Positions 1 through 7,931 of a stretch of 64,000 bases of DNA are shown here, piece by piece. Position numbers and translations under genes: made by a program. A model generated the notes under the pieces. That model did no database searches. It was not told the DNA's origin and was given only the letters and a program-made list of their open reading frames with translations. This stretch comes from Clostridium ljungdahlii DSM 13528 (GTDB lineage: Bacteria > Bacillota > Clostridia > Clostridiales > Clostridiaceae): assembly GCF_000143685.1 (NCBI RefSeq), contig NC_014328.1, positions 4,526,001 to 4,590,000 of the forward strand. Reading direction: 5' to 3'. How positions within the stretch are numbered: position 1 is the first letter of the stretch; each line of letters begins with the position of its first letter.

Positions 1-935
1 TTTCCGTTTACATATTTACCTGTCCATACATTAAAATTGTATTTCTGCAGTGCAAATGGCTTATGAGCAATAATAGTAGCTAGTACACTATTGATTAGAA
101 ATATATACACTCCGCTAATTGCAAAACAAATAGCTGCTCTAAAAAGTACATCTATTTTTATGTATCGAATAGTAACTAAGAACATCCAAGGTAACAATAA
201 TGCAACCAGCGTAACTGGACATACAACTGTAAAAAACTGATTCATATAATTTTGATATAAAGAACACATCCAAAGCATCACAAATAATAGAAGTGTGTCT
301 GCAAAAAAACATATCAGCGCCTTATGTGAACATAACGCCTGCGGTAATTCAATACTTCTTAAAACATATGGCAAAAACACAACTGCAAAAGAAAACAATA
401 ACGATGTAAAAGACGCCAAAAACCAATTTCCTCTCGTATAAATGCAGCATACCAAAAGCAGGGCATTTAGAGATATAAAGAAGCCAATAAGTGTTATAAG
501 TCTTCTGTTTTTTTCAAACATCAAAGGCAAGGATGTAAGTGAAAAAGCCACTGCTATAGCCGTGAGTACAATGAAAAACCAGGATAAAGTATGGCTAGTT
601 GCCAAATTACAGATAGAACATACTAGCAAGGTAACCCCATATATAATATAAAATACCACTTTATAAGTTTTTATTGCTCTTTTTAACTTCATAGCCTGTC
701 TTTCAATTTCATGCTGATGTAAATCCTCGCTAGCTGTAATAAGCTCATGTTCACTGATCTTCAAGGCATCACATATACTTAATATAAGAGATATATCAGG
801 ATATGAAATACCTCTTTCCCATTTTGATACCGCTGATTCTGAGACATAAAGCTTTTCTGCTAGTTCTTTTTGTGTGAGATTATTTTCTTTACGTTTTTTT
901 ATTATAAACTTTCCAAACGCTGCTTTATCTTTCAT
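1..935 (-). CDS. XRE-family regulator with membrane domain (partial, C-terminus off window)
   Basis: The reading frame stays open from an ATG at 935 down to base 1, giving 311 codons without a stop, so the C-terminus lies outside the window. AGGGGAG precedes the start at good spacing. Residues about 7-65 form a Cro/CI-type helix-turn-helix (TQKELAEKLYVSESAVSKWE). From about residue 93 onward there are several hydrophobic segments, consistent with five to seven membrane helices. This architecture, a DNA-binding domain joined to a membrane domain, is common in Firmicutes as a one-component regulator, but the signal is unknown. It is divergent from the HAD gene, and the shared intergenic region carries a 14-bp direct repeat that could be its operator (inference). 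Confidence 0.85.
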   Translation of the reverse strand, partial: MKDKAAFGKFIIKKRKENNLTQKELAEKLYVSESAVSKWERGISYPDISLILSICDALKISEHELITASEDLHQHEIERQAMKLKRAIKTYKVVFYIIYGVTLLVCSICNLATSHTLSWFFIVLTAIAVAFSLTSLPLMFEKNRRLITLIGFFISLNALLLVCCIYTRGNWFLASFTSLLFSFAVVFLPYVLRSIELPQALCSHKALICFFADTLLLFVMLWMCSLYQNYMNQFFTVVCPVTLVALLLPWMFLVTIRYIKIDVLFRAAICFAISGVYIFLINSVLATIIAHKPFALQKYNFNVWTGKYVNG

Positions 936-976
936 ATAATTAACTCCCCTTCCAATAAACACTACATACTTTATAA

Positions 977-1115
977 ATGTTATACTTAAATATGTCAATA
1001 AAATTACTCAAAATACCTACTCGACTGTTAAGCCACCTGCCTATTTTAGGCGTTTAACCCAGAAACCCCCTATGATCTTATTTTTATATTGCCATATTTT
1101 GATGTTATACTTAAA
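977..1115. promoter_or_regulatory. 14-bp direct repeat in divergent intergenic region
   Basis: The sequence ATGTTATACTTAAA occurs at 977-990 and again, identically, at 1102-1115. One copy is near the start of the XRE-membrane regulator and the other is just upstream of the HAD gene's ribosome binding site. A paired operator for the regulator, or two similar -10 regions, would both explain this. A short hairpin-forming GCCTA/TAGGC lies between them. Confidence 0.35.
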
Positions 1116-1131
1116 ATGAGGTGATGTATAA

Positions 1132-1785
1132 ATGCTTAAAAATATTAAAGGTGCTATTTTTGATATGGACGGCACTCTTATTGACTCTATGTGGATGTGG
1201 GAAAACATTGATGAAAACTATTTAGCAAGGAAAAAACTAAGGGTTCCTCCAAACTTAAAAAGTGATATAGAACATATGAACTTTTATGAAACTGCTGAGT
1301 ATTTTAAAAACAAATTTAATATTTCTGATAGTATAGAAGAAATTCAAAAAGAATGGTATGATATGGCCATTTATGAATATTCTCATAATATCTCACTTAA
1401 ACCAGGAGCTAAAGAGTTTTTGCTTTTATTAAAGAAAAAAGGTATTAAAATAGCTTTAGCTACAAGCAATTATAGAAAAATAACAAACGTATGTCTCAAA
1501 AAGAATAAAATATATGACTTATTTGACTCAATAATTACAGGCGATGAAGTTTCAAAAAGTAAGGCTTTCCCTGATATATATATTTGTGCTGCCCAAAAGT
1601 TAAATTTAAATTCAAAGGATTGTGTAGTTTTTGAAGATGTGCTGTGTGCCGTTAAAGGTGCAAAATCAGCAGGTATGACTGTAATAGGTGTACATGACCT
1701 ATATTCTGAGTACCAGTGGAATGAAATAATAAACTATTCGGACATGCATATATCTAATTATAATGAATTAATGGAAGCAATATAA
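1132..1785 (+). CDS. HAD-superfamily hydrolase, beta-phosphoglucomutase-like
   Basis: A 217-residue protein of the haloacid dehalogenase superfamily. Motif I is DMDGTLID with the nucleophile Asp11 and acid/base Asp13. A helical cap follows at about residues 17-80. Motif II is ALATSN, and the SKSKAFPDIY plus FEDVLCAVKGAKSAGM segments supply the Lys and acidic motif III/IV residues. The closest subfamily is beta-phosphoglucomutase / phosphatase (subfamily IA). The substrate cannot be told from sequence: sugar phosphates and nucleotides are both used in this group. The start is set by AGGTGATG six bases upstream of ATG. It stands alone downstream of a divergent regulator. Confidence 0.9.
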   Translation: MLKNIKGAIFDMDGTLIDSMWMWENIDENYLARKKLRVPPNLKSDIEHMNFYETAEYFKNKFNISDSIEEIQKEWYDMAIYEYSHNISLKPGAKEFLLLLKKKGIKIALATSNYRKITNVCLKKNKIYDLFDSIITGDEVSKSKAFPDIYICAAQKLNLNSKDCVVFEDVLCAVKGAKSAGMTVIGVHDLYSEYQWNEIINYSDMHISNYNELMEAI

Positions 1786-1849
1786 TTTTCATTTTTAAGC
1801 ACCTTATTGAATATACTAATATAAAAGTACTTAAATGAGGAGATTTAAA

Positions 1850-2248
1850 ATGCTAGCTTTTTTATTCCTTCTAATTATAGCAGGAAATGCTGTTATTCTA
1901 TACAAATTTAACGATAAGGTCTCAGTCCAGAGAAGACAAATACTTTCTTTAAAGTATGAAAATGATGATTTGAAATCAAAATTATCAAAACAAACTCCCA
2001 AGAAAATAGACATTAAATACGTCACTCCTCAATTTTTAAATGCAGTAGTTACTATAAGTGGAACTCTTCATCTTTCACCTATTTCAAACTCCAGTATAGT
2101 TAATACTTTAAAAGAAAATACTTCTTTAAAAATTCAAGATAGTGCCCAAATTCAAAGTCAACTTTGGTATGAAGTTTTTTTACCTGGAGACAACAGGTTG
2201 AATTCTAAAGGATGGATAAAATCTAATTATATAAGGATAATTGAATAA
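1850..2248 (+). CDS. Small membrane-anchored protein with SH3-like domain
   Basis: A 132-residue protein. I choose the ATG at 1850 because AGGAG sits seven bases upstream; an in-frame ATG at 1835 overlaps that ribosome site and would lack one. Residues 2-18 are one membrane helix, about 25-50 form a short coiled coil, and about 60-132 read as a bacterial SH3-like beta domain (ISGTLHLSPISNSS, LWYEVFLP, GWIKSNYIRIIE). SH3b domains usually bind cell-wall peptides, so an envelope-facing role is likely, but I do not recognise the specific protein. It is followed at once by an intrinsic terminator. Confidence 0.75.
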   Translation: MLAFLFLLIIAGNAVILYKFNDKVSVQRRQILSLKYENDDLKSKLSKQTPKKIDIKYVTPQFLNAVVTISGTLHLSPISNSSIVNTLKENTSLKIQDSAQIQSQLWYEVFLPGDNRLNSKGWIKSNYIRIIE

Positions 2249-2279
2249 AGCCCTTTATTACTTAAAACTAGGGCTTTTT
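2247..2279. terminator. Intrinsic terminator between convergent genes
   Basis: An 8-bp stem, AAAGCCCT paired with AGGGCTTT, encloses a 15-base loop and runs into a T tract. It lies between the SH3-like gene and the convergent comB, and may serve both strands. Confidence 0.8.
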
Positions 2280-2286
2280 AACATTT

Positions 2287-2997
2287 CTATAATAACTTGA
2301 TAACTCCATCTAAATATTCGGGAACACCTTTTATTATATCTTTCTTGCAGCAGTATTTTAAATCATCATACAAATCTAGCTGTTGTATCCTTTTGTAGTG
2401 AGATGCATTTTGTATAAATCCTACAATATCTGGATTCTTTTCATAAACGTATAATGCTGTTTTGGATATATCTGTAAGTTCCACCTCTGTCTTTTCCAAT
2501 ATACGCTTTATTATATATCCGCTGCATATAAAATCGTCCATAGAAAATTGTCCGCTTGTTCCAGAATTAACTATCGTTACATCATTTCTTAAGCTTACTA
2601 GCTTATCTGCCACCTTAGCTCCATTTATAAGGGCTCCTATTAGCATATTTTTTGCTGCAGCACTTCTTTTTATTGCTCTAGTTCCATTAGTTGTAGTCAT
2701 TATAAGAATTTTATCTTTTACAACTTCTCTAGTATACTCAAGTGGAGAATTTGAACAATCAAACTCTGGTATTTTTAAGGCATTTCTCTCCCCTCCAAGT
2801 ATATATTTTTTCCTATCTCTCCCTGCTATTTCTAGAGCTTCTTCTACAGTTAGAACAGGTATCACTGCCTTACATCCATTGTCCATAGCCGTAGTAATTA
2901 CTGATGTTGCCCTAAGCATGTCCACTATCACCACAGACTTGTCCACAATTTTCTCATCTTTTATATCATCTGCTGATATTATTACATCTATCTTCAA
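2287..2997 (-). CDS. comB: Probable 2-phosphosulfolactate phosphatase
   Basis: A 236-residue protein of the ComB family, which removes phosphate from 2-phosphosulfolactate to give sulfolactate; in methanogens this serves coenzyme M synthesis and in bacilli sulfolactate formation. The family hallmarks are VVIVDMLRATSVITTA near residue 25, YILGGERNALKIPEFDCSNSPLEY near 83 (read in parts), and ILMTTTNGTRAI near 120. Length matches the family. The start is a TTG with AGAGGAGG about ten bases upstream. No other sulfolactate genes are near, so the physiological role in this organism is open. The upstream region holds an R1 repeat. Confidence 0.85.
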   Translation of the reverse strand: MKIDVIISADDIKDEKIVDKSVVIVDMLRATSVITTAMDNGCKAVIPVLTVEEALEIAGRDRKKYILGGERNALKIPEFDCSNSPLEYTREVVKDKILIMTTTNGTRAIKRSAAAKNMLIGALINGAKVADKLVSLRNDVTIVNSGTSGQFSMDDFICSGYIIKRILEKTEVELTDISKTALYVYEKNPDIVGFIQNASHYKRIQQLDLYDDLKYCCKKDIIKGVPEYLDGVIKLL

Positions 2998-3082
2998 TTT
3001 TCAATTTCCTCCTCTAAAAGTAATCATGTATTATTTATATCTCAACTTTTACATATATAAAATTTTGACTTAATATAAAAAA

Positions 3083-3271
3083 CTTATGAAGCAATTTTTT
3101 TAAAGAGCAAAGTGCAAAGTTTAAATATCAAATAAGGATATTTTTCTTCCTAACGTCAGAAAATATTAAAATTATAGATTTCCTAAGGTACGAGGGAAAT
3201 CATCTTTATCTGTTCTTTGTTATTTGAACTTTGTTATTTTCAAAAACTTTACTTCGCAATATTTTAAACTG
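3083..3271 (+). repeat. R1 dispersed structured repeat, copy A
   Basis: About 189 bp that match 22422-22620 with roughly 85-90% identity by eye and a few small indels. Its ends carry short inverted repeats (TATGAAGCAA at the left, TTACTTCGCA at the right). Internally there is a hairpin with GATTTCC and GGAAATC arms around a GTACGAG loop, and an outer pair AAATATCAAAT / ATTTGAACTTT. No open frame of note. It looks like a MITE-like element or a dispersed non-coding RNA; no transposase is nearby. Confidence 0.7.
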
Positions 3272-3289
3272 TGAAAGTTGAATAATTAA

Positions 3290-4222
3290 TTACTTCTTAT
3301 TATCCTCGCAATATATTCCCTGATAGATGTTCCTATCCTTCATAGTTTTGTCTATGTCATTTAGAACTTCCCACTTTTTAAGGCTCCATTTAGGTCCTAT
3401 AAGTAAATTTCTAGGGGCATCTCCAGTTAACCTGTGAATTACAATATCCGGCCTGGTATTTGACAGTGCTGAGCATATTACATCTACATAGTCTTCTTGA
3501 CTCATAAGCTTCAACTGTCCTTCGTTATACAATTTTACAAGAGGAGTATGTTCCATTAAGTGAAGCAAATGGAACTTTACTCCCTGTATATCCTGAGTTG
3601 ATACATATTTTACTGTATTCATCATAATGTCTTTATTTTCATAGGGCAGTCCCATTATTAAATGAACTACCACTTCAATTCCTATTTTTCTTAAATTTTT
3701 TACGGATCTTTCAAAAGTTTCTAATTTATATCCCCTGTTTATCTTTTCTGCTGTAAAATCATCGGAACTTTGCAGGCCAAGCTCTACCCAAGTATAAATT
3801 TTATTATTAAATTTCTCAAGTAATTCCAACACATCATCTCCAAGGCAATCAGGTCTAGTAGCTATTGCAAGACCAACTACACCTTCTTGATTTATAGCTT
3901 CCTCATACTTCTGCTTTAGTATTTCTACAGGAGCATAAGTATTTGTATATGCTTGAAAATAGGCTATATACTTTCCATCTTTCCACTTCTTATTCATCAT
4001 TTGCTTTATACCCTGAAACTGATTTGATATAGATACATTCCTATTTCCTGCAAAATCCCCAGATCCTTTTTCACTGCAAAATATACATCCGCCTGTACTT
4101 ATAGTACCGTCTCTATTAGGACAAGAAAATCCACCATCCAAAGATATCTTAAATACTTTACATCCAAATTTTCTCCTCAAATAATAATTCAAACTATAGT
4201 ATGTTTTGTCTCCCCACAGCAT
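3290..4222 (-). CDS. TIGR01212-family radical SAM protein (YhcC/YtqA type)
   Basis: A 310-residue radical SAM enzyme. The cluster-binding cysteines are in the segment CPNRDGTISTGGCIFC near residues 33-48, a spacing characteristic of the TIGR01212/YhcC family rather than the common CxxxCxxC. The central barrel carries LAIATRPDCLGDDVLELL and ELGLQS, and VHLIMGLPYE, all typical of this group. The reaction is unknown; members resemble the Elp3/oxygen-independent coproporphyrinogen oxidase type of fold. The start has AAGGG five bases upstream. The lipoprotein gene lies 60 bases upstream on the same strand and could be co-transcribed. Confidence 0.88.
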   Translation of the reverse strand: MLWGDKTYYSLNYYLRRKFGCKVFKISLDGGFSCPNRDGTISTGGCIFCSEKGSGDFAGNRNVSISNQFQGIKQMMNKKWKDGKYIAYFQAYTNTYAPVEILKQKYEEAINQEGVVGLAIATRPDCLGDDVLELLEKFNNKIYTWVELGLQSSDDFTAEKINRGYKLETFERSVKNLRKIGIEVVVHLIMGLPYENKDIMMNTVKYVSTQDIQGVKFHLLHLMEHTPLVKLYNEGQLKLMSQEDYVDVICSALSNTRPDIVIHRLTGDAPRNLLIGPKWSLKKWEVLNDIDKTMKDRNIYQGIYCEDNKK

Positions 4223-4281
4223 TCTAACCCTTCATCCTCTCAATCTCCCAATAAATAATACATTGTCATTATATCACAATA

Positions 4282-5385
4282 TTACATTTTCACTGCTTTA
4301 AAATTCTTTAAGCTTAACTTCCACTTACCAGTTAGTTTAGAAAGCGATTCACTACTATTATTTTTTGGTGTAACATCAAAGTTTAATATATCTTCATCAA
4401 AAGAGGAAAAAACTACATCCACTTTATCAAGAGGAAATTTTTCTTCAAACTTGTAATCCACTATATCTCCTGAATTTGCCTTATAGAGTCTTATACAATG
4501 CCCTATATTTGCATTTGTATATTGTGCCATGACAAACTTCTCATCTTGAGAAAATGTTACAAATTCTACTTTAGAACCCTTTAGAAGATCTAAAGTAGTT
4601 ATATTTTTACCTACTGTTTTCTCGACTTCACCCTTTTTACCGCCTTCTCCTCCATCCTTACTATCACCGCCATCACCCTGTTGTCCGTCAGAATCTTGGG
4701 ATTGTGCTGACATGCTTTCATCTATTTTTATTACACCTATATATGAATCTTTGTTATAAGTAACCATTGCCATGTTATCTCCTGTATAGGAAAAATCAAT
4801 TATGCCAAAGTTGTTTTTTGGTACAGCAGCCTTATCTATATTTACCTTATCATCTTTTGGGAATACATAATTAGGTACATTTGTTATATCTATTACTACA
4901 TTTGTCTTTACATCATTTTTATTTCTCATTTTTATTTTATCTTTTTCAATAAATGCTTCCCTATCGACAACATCACTAGTCTTATCAATCTTATAGTCAT
5001 TACCTTCCTTTACTACTTTTATAGAATATTCATCTAACACTGCAAAAGGTTTGCTTAAATCTACTCTTGCCACCTTTACCTTAAATTGACCCGACTTTCC
5101 AATTTCACTGCTGTCACTTAAACTATATCCAACAATTTTTAGATTTTGATTTTCACTCTTTATGGGACTTTTTAAGAGTTCTTTGGAATATAATTTTTTA
5201 ATATTCTCAACATCACTTTTCATGAGATATTTCATATAAGTATCTACCGTATTGCCTGCTGCTTTCATATCAAAACTTTCATTTGACTCTTTAGTATCTT
5301 CTTTTTTATTTAAATTGCATCCGCATATTAAACTACAAGAAAAAATTATAAGTACTAAGGTACAAATTATACTTCTTTTTCTCAT
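4282..5385 (-). CDS. Putative lipoprotein
   Basis: I place the start at the ATG at 5385, preceded by AGGA, giving 367 residues; the in-frame GTG at 5427 overlaps the strongest purine run and has no usable spacing. The N-terminus MRKRSIICTLVLIIFSCSL is a signal peptide and LICGC a lipobox, so the protein should be lipid-anchored on the outer face of the membrane. A low-complexity Gly/Asp/Lys stretch near residues 220-255 (DGQQGDGGDSKDGGEGGKKG) separates two domains. The N-terminal part resembles NTF2-like DUF domains of clostridial lipoproteins. The function is not recognised. Confidence 0.75.
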   Translation of the reverse strand: MRKRSIICTLVLIIFSCSLICGCNLNKKEDTKESNESFDMKAAGNTVDTYMKYLMKSDVENIKKLYSKELLKSPIKSENQNLKIVGYSLSDSSEIGKSGQFKVKVARVDLSKPFAVLDEYSIKVVKEGNDYKIDKTSDVVDREAFIEKDKIKMRNKNDVKTNVVIDITNVPNYVFPKDDKVNIDKAAVPKNNFGIIDFSYTGDNMAMVTYNKDSYIGVIKIDESMSAQSQDSDGQQGDGGDSKDGGEGGKKGEVEKTVGKNITTLDLLKGSKVEFVTFSQDEKFVMAQYTNANIGHCIRLYKANSGDIVDYKFEEKFPLDKVDVVFSSFDEDILNFDVTPKNNSSESLSKLTGKWKLSLKNFKAVKM

Positions 5386-5440
5386 ATATTTCCTACTCTC
5401 AGTTTTTACTCTGCAGTAGAAATTCACCTCCTTCTATTAA

Positions 5441-5506
5441 GTTAAGTAATTTTGAAAGAAATAACTAGTTATCATGCCAGCCTATTTTCTTTCAAATGTC
5501 TTAACT
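5441..5506 (+). repeat. R3 palindromic repeat, copy 1
   Basis: Outer arms GTTAAG...TTTTGAAAGAA and TTCTTTCAAAT...CTTAAC face each other across about 25 bases containing ACTAGTTATCATGCCAG. A matching element lies at 19754-19830 between asnS and the next gene. It is non-coding and lies in the region between the lipoprotein start and the YkvI gene. Confidence 0.6.
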
Positions 5507-5599
5507 AATTCACTTAAACTTTATTTTTCCCGTAAATAAAATTTTAATTTATAATTCATTATTTTTATATGTTATTTATATATTTATATATAGGACATA

Positions 5600-5732
5600 T
5601 TTATCCGATGACTACCTGCTCTAATACTCCTACTTCTTCAAGTTGGAGTAAAAAGCAGCTACGTCCCTGGATAACGATTTCTAAACATCAGTTGGAGTCA
5701 AAACTCCATCTGATGCCAAGGACTCTGTTTAT
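5600..5732 (+). repeat. R2 dispersed structured repeat, copy 1
   Basis: A non-coding element with two parts. Module 1 is closed by TATCC (5602) and GGATA (5669) and contains a long hairpin with CTGCT/AGCAG and ACTCC-ACTT/AAGT-GGAGT arms, then the conserved AGCTACGTCCCT. Module 2 is a near-perfect hairpin at 5686-5715, CATCAG and TGGAGT pairing across a CAAA loop, followed by CCAAG and CTCTGTTTAT. Other copies are at 11722-11896, 18191-18252 and 42632-42813. Immediately after this copy the sequence restarts as TTTATCCGATGGCTGCC, apparently a truncated second unit. The reading frame through it, starting at 5569, is judged spurious. Confidence 0.75.
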
Positions 5733-5800
5733 CCGATGGCTGCCTTTTCGGAAAAGTGGACATAAGTAAAATTAAAAATTATATTACTGGAGGTATATTT

Positions 5801-6850
5801 TTGAGTAAAGAGATTATTTTGATTTTCCAAGTAGCCGCTGTATTTATAGGTACAATAGTTGGTGCTGGCTTAGCATCAGGACAAGAGATAAGCCAATTTT
5901 TTACCCAATATGGTTACAAAAGCTTCATAGGTATATTGATCTGCTGTATTGTATACATAATAATGTCAATTATAATAATTAACATAAGTAAAAAATATAA
6001 GTTAAACTCTTATGACGGCCTCATATCCCTAGTAAGCCCTGGGTTTTTGGGTATAGTTACCAACTCCTTAACTACTTTTTTCTTAATTGGTGGATCAGCT
6101 ATAATACTTGCTGGAAGTGGTGCCCTAATTCATCAATACTTTAGGGTATCACGGTGGATAGGTATAATATTTATGATATTTATAGCTATAATTATACTAT
6201 TTAGAGATACTAAAGGTCTGCTTGAAATAAATTCAGTCATAGTTCCTTCACTTATACTAGTAATAGTAACCTTGTTTATATTGTATTTAGCTTTTTATAA
6301 AAACTTAAATGTATCTAGCTTAAAAAACATAAATTGCTGTAAAAGAAGCTGGCTTTTCTCTTCATTAATATACTCCGGCTTTAATATGTTATCTTGCAGC
6401 GGCGTTTTAGTACCTTTAAGTCTTTCCATAAACAAAAAGAAAAGTCTTATTGCAGGTTCTATTATAGGCTCCCTAATCCTTACAATACTGGTTTTTATAA
6501 TAAACTTCATGCTAATTTTGAATATACCCTATATATTCAAATATGAAATTCCTCTCCTATACATAGCTAATCGTTTTGGAAAAATATTAGAAATAGTACT
6601 GCTTGCTATAATTTGGTTGGAGATGTTTTCTACAGAGGTATCTAATATATATAGTGTAGGAAAGAATTTTGAAGAAGTATTTAATATACCCTATAAAAGC
6701 TCAGTAATTATAATAATATTAATTACAATTCCTGTATCCCAAATTGGTTTTGTAAAACTAATTTCATTTTTATATCCTGCTTTTGGTTTAGTAAGTCTTA
6801 TATTTATAGTACAATGTATTGTTTTTTATCTTAGAAATTATAATAAATGA
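5801..6850 (+). CDS. YkvI-family membrane transporter
   Basis: I use the TTG at 5801 because GGAGG lies seven bases upstream; an in-frame GTG at 5756 lies at the edge of the R2 repeat and has no ribosome site. The 349-residue product has about ten membrane segments and the family signature GTIVGAGLASGQEISQFF near residues 17-34, with the Gly-rich unwound first helix typical of the APC/LeuT fold. YkvI-family proteins are uncharacterised transporters related to amino-acid and sodium symporters. Seventy-eight bases downstream is a radical SAM gene on the same strand, possibly one transcript. Confidence 0.85.
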   Translation: MSKEIILIFQVAAVFIGTIVGAGLASGQEISQFFTQYGYKSFIGILICCIVYIIMSIIIINISKKYKLNSYDGLISLVSPGFLGIVTNSLTTFFLIGGSAIILAGSGALIHQYFRVSRWIGIIFMIFIAIIILFRDTKGLLEINSVIVPSLILVIVTLFILYLAFYKNLNVSSLKNINCCKRSWLFSSLIYSGFNMLSCSGVLVPLSLSINKKKSLIAGSIIGSLILTILVFIINFMLILNIPYIFKYEIPLLYIANRFGKILEIVLLAIIWLEMFSTEVSNIYSVGKNFEEVFNIPYKSSVIIIILITIPVSQIGFVKLISFLYPAFGLVSLIFIVQCIVFYLRNYNK

Positions 6851-6928
6851 ATTTCTCCTTTATGTTATAATTAAAAAGCTATACTCATATTGATTTTTAA
6901 TTATCTAGACTTTAAAGGAAGTGCTTTT

Positions 6929-7828
6929 ATGCAAAACTATTTGGAAAATTGCATCTTATGTCCTAGATCCTGCAAAGCAAACAGATTAAAAGGCTCAACT
7001 GGCTTTTGTAATGCTGGCAAAAATGTAAAAATAGCCAAAGTATCCTTACACAAGTGGGAAGAGCCCTGCATTTCTGGTATTAATGGTTCAGGAACTGTAT
7101 TTTTTTCTAATTGTAATCTAAGATGTGTTTTTTGTCAGAATCACACTATAAGTGCTGAAAACATAGGAAAAGAAGTATCCATAAAAAGACTTAGTGAAAT
7201 TTTTCTAGAACAACAGGATAGAAATGCCCACAACATAAATTTAGTTACTCCAACCCATTACATTCCACAAATAATTGAAGCCCTGGATACAGCTAAATCA
7301 AAGGGGCTTCATCTACCAGTATTATTCAATACTAATAGCTATATAAATGCAGCTACTTTAAAAGACCTAAAAGGATATATAGATGTGTATCTTCCTGATT
7401 TAAAATATTTTAACAACAAATATGCAGTTAAGTATTCCCATGCCCCCGGCTACTTTAGCTATGCTTCAAAAGCCATAGAAGAAATGTTTAACCAAGTAGG
7501 CGCTATAAAATTTGATAAAAACGGCATGGTAACAAAAGGCGTTATAATACGGCACCTCATGCTGCCCGGTTTATTATTTGACTCAAAGAAAATAATAGAT
7601 TATATATACAATACCTTTGGAGATTCAGTTTACATAAGCATAATGAATCAGTATACACCTATGTATAATTCTTATAAGTTTCCTGAAATAAATAGGCCTT
7701 TAAGCCCAAAGCACTATGATTCATTTATAAATTATTGTCTATCTCTAGGGATAAAAAATGCATTTATTCAAGAGAGTACAAGTTCTTCTAAAAGTTTTGT
7801 ACCTGACTTCAACTTAGAAGGAATTTAA
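6929..7828 (+). CDS. PflA-like radical SAM protein (COG1313)
   Basis: The start at 6929 has GGAAG eight bases upstream; this gives 299 residues. The N-terminus binds metal through CILCPRSC and a further FCNAG cysteine. The radical SAM motif is CNLRCVFC (CxxxCxxC) near residue 64-71. The family (COG1313, sometimes called PflX) resembles pyruvate formate-lyase activating enzymes but has the extra N-terminal cysteine cluster and no assigned substrate. No glycyl-radical enzyme is next to it, so an activase role cannot be claimed. It ends just ahead of a stem-loop. Confidence 0.85.
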   Translation: MQNYLENCILCPRSCKANRLKGSTGFCNAGKNVKIAKVSLHKWEEPCISGINGSGTVFFSNCNLRCVFCQNHTISAENIGKEVSIKRLSEIFLEQQDRNAHNINLVTPTHYIPQIIEALDTAKSKGLHLPVLFNTNSYINAATLKDLKGYIDVYLPDLKYFNNKYAVKYSHAPGYFSYASKAIEEMFNQVGAIKFDKNGMVTKGVIIRHLMLPGLLFDSKKIIDYIYNTFGDSVYISIMNQYTPMYNSYKFPEINRPLSPKHYDSFINYCLSLGIKNAFIQESTSSSKSFVPDFNLEGI

Positions 7829-7832
7829 ATTA

Positions 7833-7877
7833 GAAATTGGCCAGAATAGAATCTCTGTTCCTATCCTAGCCAATTTC
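7833..7877 (+). terminator. Stem-loop, probable terminator
   Basis: The arms GAAATTGGC and GCCAATTTC pair perfectly (9 bp) with a further partial inner pair GAATAG/CTAT. The T tract is weak on the plus strand (ATTATATTTT). It lies between the radical SAM gene and the convergent regulator. Confidence 0.6.
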
Positions 7878-7931
7878 ATTATATTTTGTATTTACCTAGC
7901 TGCATCCTAAATATTCATCTTTAATTCCAAG

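Noticed and set aside
442..651. A 69-codon plus-strand frame
   Set aside because: It runs antisense inside the open, well-supported XRE-membrane protein frame on the minus strand and has no ribosome site.
2462..3073. A 203-codon plus-strand frame
   Set aside because: It is antisense to comB, whose protein family is clear; the length reflects the AT-rich code of the opposite strand.
5600..5640. Fluoride (crcB) riboswitch resemblance of R2
   Set aside because: The GATGRCTACCT string looks like the 3' part of the fluoride motif, but the 5' stem and conserved loop of that riboswitch are missing and no crcB gene follows.
5569..5769. A 66-codon frame through the R2 repeat
   Set aside because: It lies in the R2 element, is not kept in the other copies and has no ribosome site.
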